37,552 nt of DNA from Rhodovibrio sodomensis (GCF_016583645.1 NZ_NRRL01000042.1:1-37552), one strand, 5' to 3'; shown: positions 21,951 to 29,898, numbered from the stretch's first letter. The notes: generated by a model from the sequence alone, not told the origin. Made by a program: numbers and translations.

Positions 21951-21978
21951 GCGGGCGACGCAAGCGTGTTACTGTAAC
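21949..21978 (+). promoter_or_regulatory. Possible promoter and operator of the mntA-hepT pair
   Basis: TTGCGG (21949-21954) and TGTAAC (21973-21978) are 18 bases apart. The -10 lies within a perfect palindrome GTTAC-T-GTAAC (21968-21978), which is a natural place for an autorepressor. Transcription would start only a few bases before the ATG at 21990, so the mRNA may be leaderless or nearly so. Weak promoter, clear palindrome. Confidence 0.35.
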
Positions 21979-21989
21979 GAACACTTGTT

Positions 21990-22463
21990 ATGGTTACTGC
22001 TATGGCGACGACAGCAGCAGAGCGGCAACGATCACGACGGAATCGGCTTGCGGAACGGGGCTATCAGGACGTGACCGTCACCGTCCATCGAGATCAGGTC
22101 GCCCGGCTGAAAGCCGCAGCCGACGCGCTCAACGCGGGTCGGCCGGTCAGTGTCCGCCTTGTGCCGGCGCTGGACGCGTTACGGACGCTCGCGCCCGAAC
22201 TGGAACGGCGGGGCGTCGCAAGGGCCGGCGTTTTCGGCAGTACCGCCCGAGGCGACGAAAGGCCCGACAGCGATCTCGACGTCGTCCTGGCCATGCGGGA
22301 CGACATCAAACTGGACTTGCTCGCGCTTACGACTCTCAAGGATATCGTTGCAAGTCGACTTGCCGACGCGTTGGCGGGCGTTCCCGTGGATGTCTCGATC
22401 CGTGACCATATGCGCCACACGGTTCGCGAAGCCATGGATCGGGAGGCGGTCTATGCCTACTAA
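21990..22463 (+). CDS. mntA: MntA-type nucleotidyltransferase antitoxin with N-terminal DNA-binding-like segment
   Basis: This 157-residue protein has a C-terminal minimal nucleotidyltransferase domain (about 62-157) with Gly83-Ser84 (VFGSTARGD), the Asp95-x-Asp97 pair (SDLDVV) and a third acidic residue at Asp134 (VPVDVSI). In characterised MntA/HepT pairs the antitoxin transfers AMP to a tyrosine of the HEPN toxin. The first 55 residues (ERQRSRRNRLAERG, then DVTVTVHRDQVARLKAAADAL) look like a short strand-helix-helix DNA-binding segment of ribbon-helix-helix type, which ordinary MntA proteins lack. ATG at 21990 is used; the ATG at 22002 is in frame and would give MATTAAERQ. Neither has a clear ribosome site. 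It overlaps hepT by 11 bases. Confidence 0.85.
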   Translation: MVTAMATTAAERQRSRRNRLAERGYQDVTVTVHRDQVARLKAAADALNAGRPVSVRLVPALDALRTLAPELERRGVARAGVFGSTARGDERPDSDLDVVLAMRDDIKLDLLALTTLKDIVASRLADALAGVPVDVSIRDHMRHTVREAMDREAVYAY

Positions 22464-22809
22464 GCGGCCGCGGCAGCGCCTCGCAGATATCCGGGACAAC
22501 GCCGCGCGGATCGAAGCGCACGTCGCTTGTATGACGCAGGCACAGTTCGAGACCGACCTCAAGGCGCGCGACGCCGTGGAACGGTGTCTGGAACGGATCT
22601 CCGAGGCCGCCAGAAAACTCGGGGATCGGTACGACACAGATTATCCCATGCTCGACCTTCCGGCTCTGCGTCGGATGGGGAGCGTATTTCGCCACGACTA
22701 CGACAACCTCGACGCCGGCGTTGTATGGACGACCGTGCAGTCCAGGCTCCCGGCCATCAAAGCGATGGCGGAAACCGAAGTCGCGCGGATCGATGCAGAG
22801 GTCGATTAA
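22453..22809 (+). CDS. hepT: HepT-like HEPN-domain RNase toxin (DUF86)
   Basis: This 118-residue all-helical protein fits the HEPN/HepT toxin family, an RNase neutralised by MntA. The family pattern is visible as KARDAVERCLERISEAARKL followed by RRMGSVFRHDYDNLDAGVVW. The catalytic motif RX4-6H can be read as Arg74...His81, and Tyr83 (HDY) sits where HepT tyrosines are AMPylated. The usual RN pair is not exact here (RM), so activity should be tested. The ATG lies within the end of mntA, typical for the pair. The stop TAA shares the palindrome TTAA with the stop of the convergent rppH. Confidence 0.88.
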   Translation: MPTKRPRQRLADIRDNAARIEAHVACMTQAQFETDLKARDAVERCLERISEAARKLGDRYDTDYPMLDLPALRRMGSVFRHDYDNLDAGVVWTTVQSRLPAIKAMAETEVARIDAEVD

Positions 22810-23333
22810 CTGGCGCCGCCGCCGCGCAGCCGGTCGACCACTGGGCGGAATTCGTCGATCACCTGGTCGTAGACGTCGCGTTTGAACGGCACGATCATCG
22901 ACGCCAGCTTGTCGACGTCGGCCCAGCACCAGGCCTGGAACTCCTGCTCGTGTGCCTCCAGGTCGATCTCGGCGTCGTCCCCGGTGAACCGCAGGGCGAA
23001 CCATTTCTGCGTCTGGCCGCGATATTTGCCGCCCCAGACCTTGGGGATCAGGTGGGCGGGCAGGTCGTAGCGGTGCCAGTGGGCGCTCTCGGCCAGGATC
23101 TCGGCGCTGTCGGTGCCGATCTCCTCCTTGAGTTCGCGCATCGCCGCCTCGCGCGGGCTTTCGCCCGGGTCGATGCCGCCCTGGGGCATCTGCCAGGCGG
23201 TGCCGCGGACGTCGACGCGCTGGGCGACGAACACCTGCCCGCGGCTATTCAGCAGCATCAACCCGACGCAGGGCCGGTAGGGCAGGCGTTCGATCTGCTC
23301 CGGCGTGGGGCGGGGGGCGTGCTGCTCGGGCAT
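22806..23333 (-). CDS. rppH: RNA pyrophosphohydrolase (Nudix, RppH)
   Basis: This 175-residue Nudix hydrolase removes pyrophosphate from the 5' end of mRNA and so makes it a better substrate for RNase E. The N-terminus LPYRPCVGLMLLNSRGQVFVAQR and the full Nudix box are visible, the latter starting GGIDPGESPREAAMRELKEE followed by IG, as is the family-typical WQMPQGG. An in-frame ATG at 23354 would add seven residues; 23333 is chosen because it fits the usual family length. It is the last gene of the minus-strand run from nadD, 76 bases after the deacetylase gene. rne lies elsewhere in the window. Confidence 0.94.
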   Translation of the reverse strand: MPEQHAPRPTPEQIERLPYRPCVGLMLLNSRGQVFVAQRVDVRGTAWQMPQGGIDPGESPREAAMRELKEEIGTDSAEILAESAHWHRYDLPAHLIPKVWGGKYRGQTQKWFALRFTGDDAEIDLEAHEQEFQAWCWADVDKLASMIVPFKRDVYDQVIDEFRPVVDRLRGGGAS

Positions 23334-23409
23334 GTCGCGGTCGGTCGCCTCCATCTTTGGTCGTCCGCCGTGCCTCGTCTGCGGTCCGCGACCGCGTCGG
23401 GCGGACCGC

Positions 23410-24831
23410 TCAGCGCAGTTGGGCGGCGTTCTGCCCGGCCCGCTCGATCGCCGCATAGCTGGCCGGCACCAGAACGAAGCCGCGCGCGCCCAGCCGGTCG
23501 GTCCAGCTCGCCAGCAACTCCAGGCTGACAGGGTAGGGGTGGGCCATCACCACCGCCAAGCCCTGCTCCCGGGCCAGCCGCTCGGCCTCGACCAGCCGCG
23601 CCTCGATCGCGCGCCGGCTAACCTGACCACCGTCCAGGGTGCGGTCGTTGACCGCGAAGGGCAAGCCCAGGCGCTGGGCGATCTCGCGCGCGGCGCTGTC
23701 GGCGACGACGCCGTTGTCGACGAACATCAGCCCGCGCGCCTTGAGCGCCTGCAGCACCGGCTCGACGACCTGGCGGTTGGCGAGCACCGCGGCGCCCATC
23801 TGTGCGACCACGCCGACCTCCCGGTCGACCTGACCGAGCAGCCACGCCAGCCGCTGCAGGTTCTCGCGCGCACTGATCTCGGTCATGATCGCCTGGGGCC
23901 CGGGATCGGTCGCCGGGTAGTTCGCCGGCTCCATCGGCAGGTCGACCAGCACTTCATGCCCGTTGCGCCGGGCTTCCGCGGCCCAGGCCTTGGCCCGGTC
24001 CCGGGCGTACGGCGTGAACGACAGCGACACGTTGGCCGGCAGCCGGTTCACGGCGGTTTCCGCGGCCGCGCTCGATAGCCCCAGGCCGCGCACGATGATG
24101 GCGATCTTGGGCACGCCCTGCGGCGGGGTCATGCGCTGGGCGTAGCGTTTCCACGCCGGCGCATTGGAATCGCGCACCGGCAGCTGCGGCACGCGCGACG
24201 CCGAATCGCCGGATGTAGCGGGCGCCGTGTCCGAAGGGGCGGTGCGGTTTGCCGTCTGCTGGCCGGTTTCGGCCGTCCGCGCGGCCGCGCCTTCAGGGGA
24301 ACCGTTCGCTCCCTCGTCCGCGAGCAGGTCGGTCGGTCCGCCGTCCAGCTGGGTTGGCGGCTGCGGGATGTTGGCGGCGACCCCGCCGGCCTGGCCGGCT
24401 TGCTCGTCCGGGCCGGCGGCCGCCGCGGCGTCCGCCGCCCCGCTGGTGCCGGCCGCCGGCGTTTGGTCGGGCGGCTCCGCCTCGGCCGCCGCCGTCTCAC
24501 CCTGCGCTCCTTGCGTTGCGGCGCCCTCGGGCTCGGCCGTCTCGGCGTCGTCCGACGGTACGGTGTCGCCAGCTTCGGCCTCCTGAGAAGGCGGTTCCGG
24601 GGCGATCGGTTGCGGCAGGGACATCGACAACCGCGGGCGGTCGTCGACCGGGCGGCCGGTCGGCCCGGTGACGACCGCGTAGGTCGCGATCGCAGCGCCG
24701 GCTGCCAGCACCGCCAGCCACGCCAGAACCAGGGCGATCGGACCGCGCCGGCGCGGCCTGCCGTCAGCGCTGCTCAAGGTGCCCGTTCCCTGATTGGCGG
24801 TGGCAAGGGGGCTGGCGGCCGGCTGCGGCAC
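23410..24831 (-). CDS. Divergent polysaccharide deacetylase family protein (DUF610, YibQ-like)
   Basis: This 473-residue protein has an N-terminal membrane anchor at about residues 31-53 (IALVLAWLAVLAAGAAIATYAVV), a disordered Ala/Pro/Glu/Gly-rich linker at about 60-235, and a divergent polysaccharide deacetylase domain to the end. Visible parts are PKIAIIVRGLGLSSAAAET, VSLSFTPYA, HEVLVDLPMEP, a VAQMGAAVLANRQ motif, LMFVDNG and VVMAHPYP. The IDD motif that opens many members of this family is IVRGLG here, so the usual metal-binding Asp pair is missing. The true substrate is unknown; a cell-envelope role fits the neighbours ctpA and envC. The GTG at 24831 is used; a TTG at 24777 with AGGGAA upstream is a real alternative. 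Confidence 0.88.
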   Translation of the reverse strand: MPQPAASPLATANQGTGTLSSADGRPRRRGPIALVLAWLAVLAAGAAIATYAVVTGPTGRPVDDRPRLSMSLPQPIAPEPPSQEAEAGDTVPSDDAETAEPEGAATQGAQGETAAAEAEPPDQTPAAGTSGAADAAAAAGPDEQAGQAGGVAANIPQPPTQLDGGPTDLLADEGANGSPEGAAARTAETGQQTANRTAPSDTAPATSGDSASRVPQLPVRDSNAPAWKRYAQRMTPPQGVPKIAIIVRGLGLSSAAAETAVNRLPANVSLSFTPYARDRAKAWAAEARRNGHEVLVDLPMEPANYPATDPGPQAIMTEISARENLQRLAWLLGQVDREVGVVAQMGAAVLANRQVVEPVLQALKARGLMFVDNGVVADSAAREIAQRLGLPFAVNDRTLDGGQVSRRAIEARLVEAERLAREQGLAVVMAHPYPVSLELLASWTDRLGARGFVLVPASYAAIERAGQNAAQLR

Positions 24832-24852
24832 CGGCGCAAGGCGGTCGGCGGA

Positions 24853-26184
24853 TCAGTTGGCCACGCGCTGCTTGAACAGGGTCAGGCCGCGCAGCAGATC
24901 GACCGCCCGGGACAGCTGGTAGTCCTCGTTCAGCTGGGCGGCGTCCTGCTTGGCCTCCTGCTGTTCGGCGCTGTCCGACGTCGCGTTGTCGTTGGCGGCA
25001 CCGTTCTGCTCGCCGTTCTCGAGCGCGCCCCGCAAGTCGGATTCGCGGCGGGCCTCCGGCCGGTCGATCAGTTCGACGTCGGCCGGCTCGACGGTGATGT
25101 CGGGCATGATCCCCTTGGCCTGGATCGACCGCCCGCTGGGCGTGTAGTAGCGCGCCGTGGTCAGGCGCATGGCGCCGTGGCCGGGCAGCGGGATGATCGT
25201 CTGCACCGAGCCCTTGCCGAACGACCGCGTGCCCATGATGATCGCCCGGTCGTGGTCCTGCAGCGCGCCCGCCACGATCTCCGAGGCCGAGGCGGAGCCG
25301 CCGTTGATCAACACCACCAGCGGCTTGCCGCCGGTCATGTCGCCGTTTTCGGCGTTGTAGCGCTGGCTGTCCTCGGGGTCGCGGCCGCGGGTCGAGACGA
25401 TCTCGCCCTGCTTCAGGAAGCTGTCGGACACTGAGATCGCCTGGTCGAGCAGGCCGCCCGGATTGTTGCGCAGGTCGATCACGTAGCCCTGCAGATCGTC
25501 GCCCAGTTCGTCCTTGATCGCGGCGATCTCCTCCTCGAGGCCGGGCTGCGTCTGCTCGTTGAAGGTGGTGATGCGCAGATAGCCGACATCGCCGAAGGTC
25601 TTGGAGCGGACCGACTGGATGGTGATCTTCTCGCGCTCGATCGTGACCTCGAACGGTTCGCGCTGGCCGCGGCGGATGGTTAGCTTGATCTCGGTGCCGA
25701 CCTTGCCGCGCATCTGATCGACCGCCTCCGAGAGCGACAGGCCGGTCACCGGCTGGCCGTCGAGCGCGATTATCAGGTCGCCGGCGCGGATGCCCGCGCG
25801 GGCCGCCGGTGTGTCGTCGATCGGCGAGACCACCTTGATCACGCCCTGCTCCATCGTGACCTCGATGCCGAGGCCGCCGAACTCGCCCTGGGTCTGCACC
25901 TGCATCTCCTGGAAGTTCTCCTTGGAGAGATAGCTGGAGTGCGGGTCCAGGTTGCTCAGCATGCCCTGGATGGCGGCCTCGATGAGCTCCTTGTCGCTGG
26001 TCTGTTCGACGTAGTCGGCGCGCACGCGCTCGAACACGTCGCCGAACAGCTTCAGCTGGCGGTAGGTGTCGGACCGCTCCTCGCTCGCGCCGTCAACGTT
26101 GTCGCTTTGCGCGATCGCGGGCGCCGTCGGGGCGAAAGCCAGCAGAGCGGCGCAGAGCGTCGCGGCCAGTCGGAAATGTCGCAT
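24853..26184 (-). CDS. ctpA: Carboxyl-terminal processing protease (S41, CtpA)
   Basis: This 443-residue periplasmic serine protease trims or degrades proteins from their C-termini. A signal peptide (LAATLCAALLAFAPTAPAIA, residues 6-25) is followed by an N-terminal helical part (ELIEAAIQGMLSNLDPHSSYL), a PDZ domain (about 85-165; GGLGIEV, AGIRAGDLIIALDGQPV) and the S41 catalytic domain with GYLRI, DLRNNPGGLL, the Ser motif GGSASASE and the Lys motif FGKGSVQ. A charged Asp/Gln/Glu-rich tail ends it. The start codon shares a base with the envC stop (TGATG), so the two are probably coupled. The envC-ctpA pairing is common in proteobacteria. Confidence 0.96.
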   Translation of the reverse strand: MRHFRLAATLCAALLAFAPTAPAIAQSDNVDGASEERSDTYRQLKLFGDVFERVRADYVEQTSDKELIEAAIQGMLSNLDPHSSYLSKENFQEMQVQTQGEFGGLGIEVTMEQGVIKVVSPIDDTPAARAGIRAGDLIIALDGQPVTGLSLSEAVDQMRGKVGTEIKLTIRRGQREPFEVTIEREKITIQSVRSKTFGDVGYLRITTFNEQTQPGLEEEIAAIKDELGDDLQGYVIDLRNNPGGLLDQAISVSDSFLKQGEIVSTRGRDPEDSQRYNAENGDMTGGKPLVVLINGGSASASEIVAGALQDHDRAIIMGTRSFGKGSVQTIIPLPGHGAMRLTTARYYTPSGRSIQAKGIMPDITVEPADVELIDRPEARRESDLRGALENGEQNGAANDNATSDSAEQQEAKQDAAQLNEDYQLSRAVDLLRGLTLFKQRVAN

Positions 26185-27623
26185 CAACCTCGTACCTTGT
26201 CGCCGGTTCGCGCGAGCCAGGGCAGCGGATTGATCGGCTGCCCGGTGCGCCTGAGTTCCACATAGAGTTTCGGAGTTCGGCCCGCCGGCGGGTTGATCTG
26301 GCCGCCAGCCCCGGTTCCGCCCGCCGTCGCGCCGCCCGCCATCACGCCGACGGGCTCGCCCGCGAGCACCCATTGTCCGACCACCGCATCGATCCGTTCG
26401 AGCCCGGCTAGAAGACTATGATATCGCCCGCCGTGTTCTATTATCAAGATACGCCCGTAGCCCCGGAAGGGTCCCGCGTAGACGACCTTGCCGTCGTACG
26501 GCGCCACCACCTGCGCGCCCGGCCGGGTGACGATCTCGATCCCTTTGGCGCTGACCCGGCCGCCGGCGCGCCGCATGCGCTCGCCGTAGCGGGTCACGAT
26601 CCGGCCCGCGGCCGGAACGCTCAGGCTGTTGTGCCTGTCGGGGAAGTCGCGGATGTCGGCGGGCCTGTCAAGACGCACGCCGCCGGCACCGGGCGCGCGC
26701 GCGCCCGGTGCCGGCGGCGTGCGGGCGGCGGTCTGGGTCCCCGCGGCCGGTTTCTCGGCCGGCGCGGCGCGGCTGCCGGCCTGCCGCGACGGCGGTGTGG
26801 GCTTGGTCGCCGGGGTCGGGGCGGCGTTGTCCCGGCGCGCGCGCATCGCCGCCTCGCGGGCGGCACGCTGGGCCTGCAGCTCCGCCATCAGTTCGCGCAT
26901 CGTCTCCGCCCGGTCGGCCAGCGCCTCGGCCTCCTCCGCCGCGCTTTGCGAGCGCTGGATCGCTTCCGCGCGCAGCTCGCGCTTGCGGGCGGCCAGCTGC
27001 TCCAGCTCCGCGCGCTCCTGCTCTACCTCGCTGGCGGTTTCGCGCAGCTCGGCGCGCTGATCGGTGATCTCCTGGCTCAGCTGGCGCAGGTCGGCGATCT
27101 CGCGCTTCAGCGCCTGGGCGCGTTGCTCGATCTCCGGGATGGCAACCTGCAGCAGGTTGGCGGAGCGGACGATCTCCAGCGGGGACGCCCGGGCCACCGC
27201 GAGCGCTTCCGGCGGCAAGACGGCGATCCGCTGCAAGGCGGCGAGCGTCTTGGCCAGCTGACCGCGGCGCGCGTCGAGCTGCTGGCGCTTGCGCCGGCGC
27301 TCGGCCTCCAGAGTGGCGAGCGTATGCTCGATGTCGGTCAGTTCGCGCTCCAGCTCCTGGATCCGCCGGGCGACGGTGACCGACTTCGCCTTAAGGCTGC
27401 GCGCCTGTTCGGACAGGGTCGCCGCTTTTTGCTTGAGATCGCGCGCCTGCTCGCGGCGCTGCCGCGCGCGCTCCTCGATCGTCTCCAGCGAGGTGCCCGA
27501 CGGCGGGTCGCCGCCGTCCTGTGCCGCCGCCGGCGCGGTCGGGCCGACCGCCACCAGCGCTGCCAGCAGCGCCGGCAGCGCGCGTTTCAGCAGCCGGGAG
27601 CGGTGCGAGTCAGGCTGTCGCAC
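26184..27623 (-). CDS. envC: EnvC-like murein hydrolase activator (coiled coil + LytM/M23)
   Basis: This 479-residue periplasmic protein has a signal peptide (LPALLAALVAVGPTAPAAA), a long coiled coil at about residues 25-265, a Pro/Ala/Arg-rich linker (about 270-325) and a C-terminal LytM-fold domain (about 335-479). Active M23 enzymes carry HxxxD and HxH zinc motifs. Here the first reads KGIEI and the last KLYVELR, so the zinc site is lost, as in E. coli EnvC, which activates amidases instead of cutting the wall itself. Activation of the amidase at 3205-4443 is therefore likely. The start is GTG, 14 bases inside the end of gpmI. The linker DNA contains a 50-bp perfect palindrome. Confidence 0.93.
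   Translation of the reverse strand: MRQPDSHRSRLLKRALPALLAALVAVGPTAPAAAQDGGDPPSGTSLETIEERARQRREQARDLKQKAATLSEQARSLKAKSVTVARRIQELERELTDIEHTLATLEAERRRKRQQLDARRGQLAKTLAALQRIAVLPPEALAVARASPLEIVRSANLLQVAIPEIEQRAQALKREIADLRQLSQEITDQRAELRETASEVEQERAELEQLAARKRELRAEAIQRSQSAAEEAEALADRAETMRELMAELQAQRAAREAAMRARRDNAAPTPATKPTPPSRQAGSRAAPAEKPAAGTQTAARTPPAPGARAPGAGGVRLDRPADIRDFPDRHNSLSVPAAGRIVTRYGERMRRAGGRVSAKGIEIVTRPGAQVVAPYDGKVVYAGPFRGYGRILIIEHGGRYHSLLAGLERIDAVVGQWVLAGEPVGVMAGGATAGGTGAGGQINPPAGRTPKLYVELRRTGQPINPLPWLARTGDKVRG
26674..26723. repeat. 50-bp perfect palindrome inside envC
   Basis: All 25 pairs around the centre between 26698 and 26699 match, with no spacer; the centre is the alternating GGGCGCGCGCGCGCCC. 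The next pair outwards (26673/26724) fails. It encodes the Pro/Ala/Gly/Arg linker of EnvC, and the opposite strand encodes the same peptide TPPAPGARAPGAGGVR in one frame. Confidence 0.95.
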
Positions 27624-29214
27624 GATCTGCGGCGGTTTGTCGGTAGGCGGGCGCCCCGTCGAGCAGCGACAGGCCGTCCATATCCTCCGGCTGCGGCAGG
27701 TCGAGCAGCGCCAGCAGCGTGGGCGCCACGTCGGCCAGGATACCGTCGTGCAGGCCCTGCACGCCCTCCGGCGCGCCCGCCAGCAGAACCGGAACCGGGA
27801 AGGTCGTGTGCGCGGTGTGCGGCCCGCCGGTTTCGGGATCGACCATCTGGTCGGCGTTGCCGTGGTCGGCGGTGACCAGCATGCAGCCGCCGGCCTTCAG
27901 CACCGTCTCGCTCAGCCGGCCCAGGCAGCTGTCGACCGTCTCGACCGCCCGGATCGCGGCCTGCATGTCGCCGGTGTGCCCGACCATGTCGGCGTTGGCG
28001 TAGTTGACGACGATGACGTCGTACCGGCCGCCCTCGACCGCCTCGATCAGCGCGTCGGTCAATTCGGGCGCGGACATCTCCGGCTGCTGGTCGTAGGTCG
28101 CCACCTTGGGCGAGGGCACCATCTTGCGGTCCTCGCCGTCGAACTGGGCCTCGCCGCCGCCGTTGAAGAAGAAGGTGACGTGGGGATACTTCTCGGTCTC
28201 CGCCGCGCGCAACTGGGTCAGGCCCGCCTGAGACACCACCTCGCCGAACATGTTGTCCAGCTCCAGCGGCGGGAAGATCGGGTCCATCAGCTGGTTCAGC
28301 CGGTCGGAGTACTCGACCATCCCGACCGCGGCGGCGAACGACGGCATCCGCTTGCGGTCGAAGCCGTCGAACTCGGGGTCGACCAGCGCGCCCAGCAATT
28401 CGCGCACCCGGTCGGCGCGGAAGTTGGCGCAGACCAGCACGTCGCCGTCGGCGATGCCGGCGTAGTCGCCGATCACGGTTGCCGGCACGAACTCGTCGGT
28501 GGCGCCGTTGGCGTGGGCCTGCTGCACGGCGGTGACCGCGTCCGGCGCGGTGGCCCGGCCAGCGGCGTCGACGAGCGCGTTATAGGCCTGCTCCACCCGG
28601 TCCCAGCGCTTGTCGCGGTCCATCGCGTAGTAGCGGCCGGTCACGGTCGCGATCTCCGCCTCCGGCGCCTCCCGCTGCAGGGTGCGGATGTAGTCCGCGG
28701 CCTTGTCCGGCGGGGTGTCGCGGCCGTCGGTGAAGACGTGGATCCTGACGTTCAGGCCGGCCGCGATCATCGCGGTCGCCAGGTGGGCGATGTGGCGCTG
28801 GTGGCTGTGCACGCCGCCGGGCGAGACCAGGCCGATCAGGTGGCAGGTCACGTCGCCCTCCACCAGGCGGGCCATCGCCTCCTTCATCGCCGGCGATTCC
28901 GCGATCGTGCCGTCGTCGCAGGCGTCGTCGATGCGCACCAGGTCCTGCGGCACGATCCGCCCGGCGCCGAGGTTCATGTGCCCGACCTCGGAGTTGCCCA
29001 TCTGCCCCTCGGGCAGGCCGACGTCGCCGCCGAAGGTGGACAGCGTGGCATGCGGGCTCGCCTGCCACAGCCGGTCCATCACCGGGGTGTCCGCCTGGGC
29101 GACGGCGCTGTGGGTGGGATCGGGGTTGAGCGCCCAGCCGTCCAGGACACACAGGACGACCGGACGGGGCCGGTTGGGATTGGGTGCGGCCGGGGGTGCG
29201 TGCGGTTCGCTCAT
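27610..29214 (-). CDS. gpmI: 2,3-bisphosphoglycerate-independent phosphoglycerate mutase
   Basis: This 534-residue glycolytic enzyme interconverts 3- and 2-phosphoglycerate using two manganese ions and a phosphoserine. The N-terminal motif VVLCVLDGWALNPD and the catalytic serine Ser75 (GQMGNSEVGHMNLGAGR) are seen, then the phosphotransferase insert, then the C-terminal metal motifs NYANADMVGHTGD, TADHGNADQM and TAHTTFPVPV. Length is a little above the usual 510 residues, the excess being at both ends. The ATG is preceded by AAGGGGA. The 3' end overlaps envC by 14 bases. Confidence 0.97.
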   Translation of the reverse strand: MSEPHAPPAAPNPNRPRPVVLCVLDGWALNPDPTHSAVAQADTPVMDRLWQASPHATLSTFGGDVGLPEGQMGNSEVGHMNLGAGRIVPQDLVRIDDACDDGTIAESPAMKEAMARLVEGDVTCHLIGLVSPGGVHSHQRHIAHLATAMIAAGLNVRIHVFTDGRDTPPDKAADYIRTLQREAPEAEIATVTGRYYAMDRDKRWDRVEQAYNALVDAAGRATAPDAVTAVQQAHANGATDEFVPATVIGDYAGIADGDVLVCANFRADRVRELLGALVDPEFDGFDRKRMPSFAAAVGMVEYSDRLNQLMDPIFPPLELDNMFGEVVSQAGLTQLRAAETEKYPHVTFFFNGGGEAQFDGEDRKMVPSPKVATYDQQPEMSAPELTDALIEAVEGGRYDVIVVNYANADMVGHTGDMQAAIRAVETVDSCLGRLSETVLKAGGCMLVTADHGNADQMVDPETGGPHTAHTTFPVPVLLAGAPEGVQGLHDGILADVAPTLLALLDLPQPEDMDGLSLLDGAPAYRQTAADRATA

Positions 29215-29359
29215 GGCATCCCCTTTATAGCCGACCCGGCCGGCTCACGACAGGGGCCGGCGGCTGCCTTTTCGGCGGCGCGGCAAGGAGTCCCGCCGGT
29301 CGGCCATGAGCGGCCAGCCCGTGGGGTGAATCAGGCCGGCGCCCTCGGGTCGGCGGCGG

Positions 29360-29815
29360 TCATTTGTGGTAGGGGTGGCCCTGCCGGATCGCCTGGGCGC
29401 GGTACAGCTGTTCGGCCAGCAGCACGCGGACCAGCATGTGCGGCCAAGTCATCGCGCCGAGCGAGAGCTTCAGGTCGGCGCGCTGCAGCAACCCCGAATC
29501 CAGCCCTTCCGCACCGCCGATCGCGAACGCGACCTCGCCGACGCCGTGGTCTTCCCAGGCGCCCAGCCGGTCGGCGAACGCCCGGCTGGACAGTTCCGTG
29601 CCGCCGGCGTCCAGGGCGACCAGGGTGGCCTGCTCGGGCAGCGCTGCCCGTAGCAGCTCGGCCTCGTGGGCTTTCAGCTGGTCGCCCTCGAGCGGCTTGC
29701 GCGCGCTGACTTGCTTGAGCGCGAGCGGCCAGGCGAGACGCTTTCGGTAGTCCTCGAACAGCTCGGGCAACGGCCCGCGCTTCCAACGGCCGACGGCGGC
29801 CAGGGTCAGGCGCAT
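29360..29815 (-). CDS. rlmH: 23S rRNA (pseudouridine-1915-N3)-methyltransferase RlmH
   Basis: This 151-residue SPOUT methyltransferase modifies pseudouridine 1915 in helix 69 of 23S rRNA on assembled ribosomes. The N-terminus MRLTLAAVGRWKRGPLPELFEDYRKR, the SAM-binding FAIGGAEGL, and the C-terminal LSLGAMTWPHMLVRVLLAEQLYRAQAI with the terminal GHPYHK are all diagnostic. The start at 29815 is the family start; an ATG at 29842 would add nine residues and has no better ribosome site. It lies between rsfS and gpmI on the same strand, a common alphaproteobacterial order. Confidence 0.96.
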   Translation of the reverse strand: MRLTLAAVGRWKRGPLPELFEDYRKRLAWPLALKQVSARKPLEGDQLKAHEAELLRAALPEQATLVALDAGGTELSSRAFADRLGAWEDHGVGEVAFAIGGAEGLDSGLLQRADLKLSLGAMTWPHMLVRVLLAEQLYRAQAIRQGHPYHK

Positions 29816-29844
29816 TTGGGTGTCCGGAGCTTGGCGCGGCATTA

Positions 29845-29898
29845 GAGCACGCCGCGCGCGACACGGCCGGCGAGCACGCCGCGCGCGACACGGCCGGC
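29845..29898. repeat. Perfect 27-bp tandem duplication upstream of rlmH
   Basis: Two identical 27-base units (29845-29871 and 29872-29898), each beginning GAGCACGCCGCGCG and ending CGGCCGGC, lie head to tail directly upstream of rlmH in the 172-base gap to rsfS. The unit length is a multiple of three, but no gene is apparent here. It may be a recent slip duplication. Confidence 0.95.
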
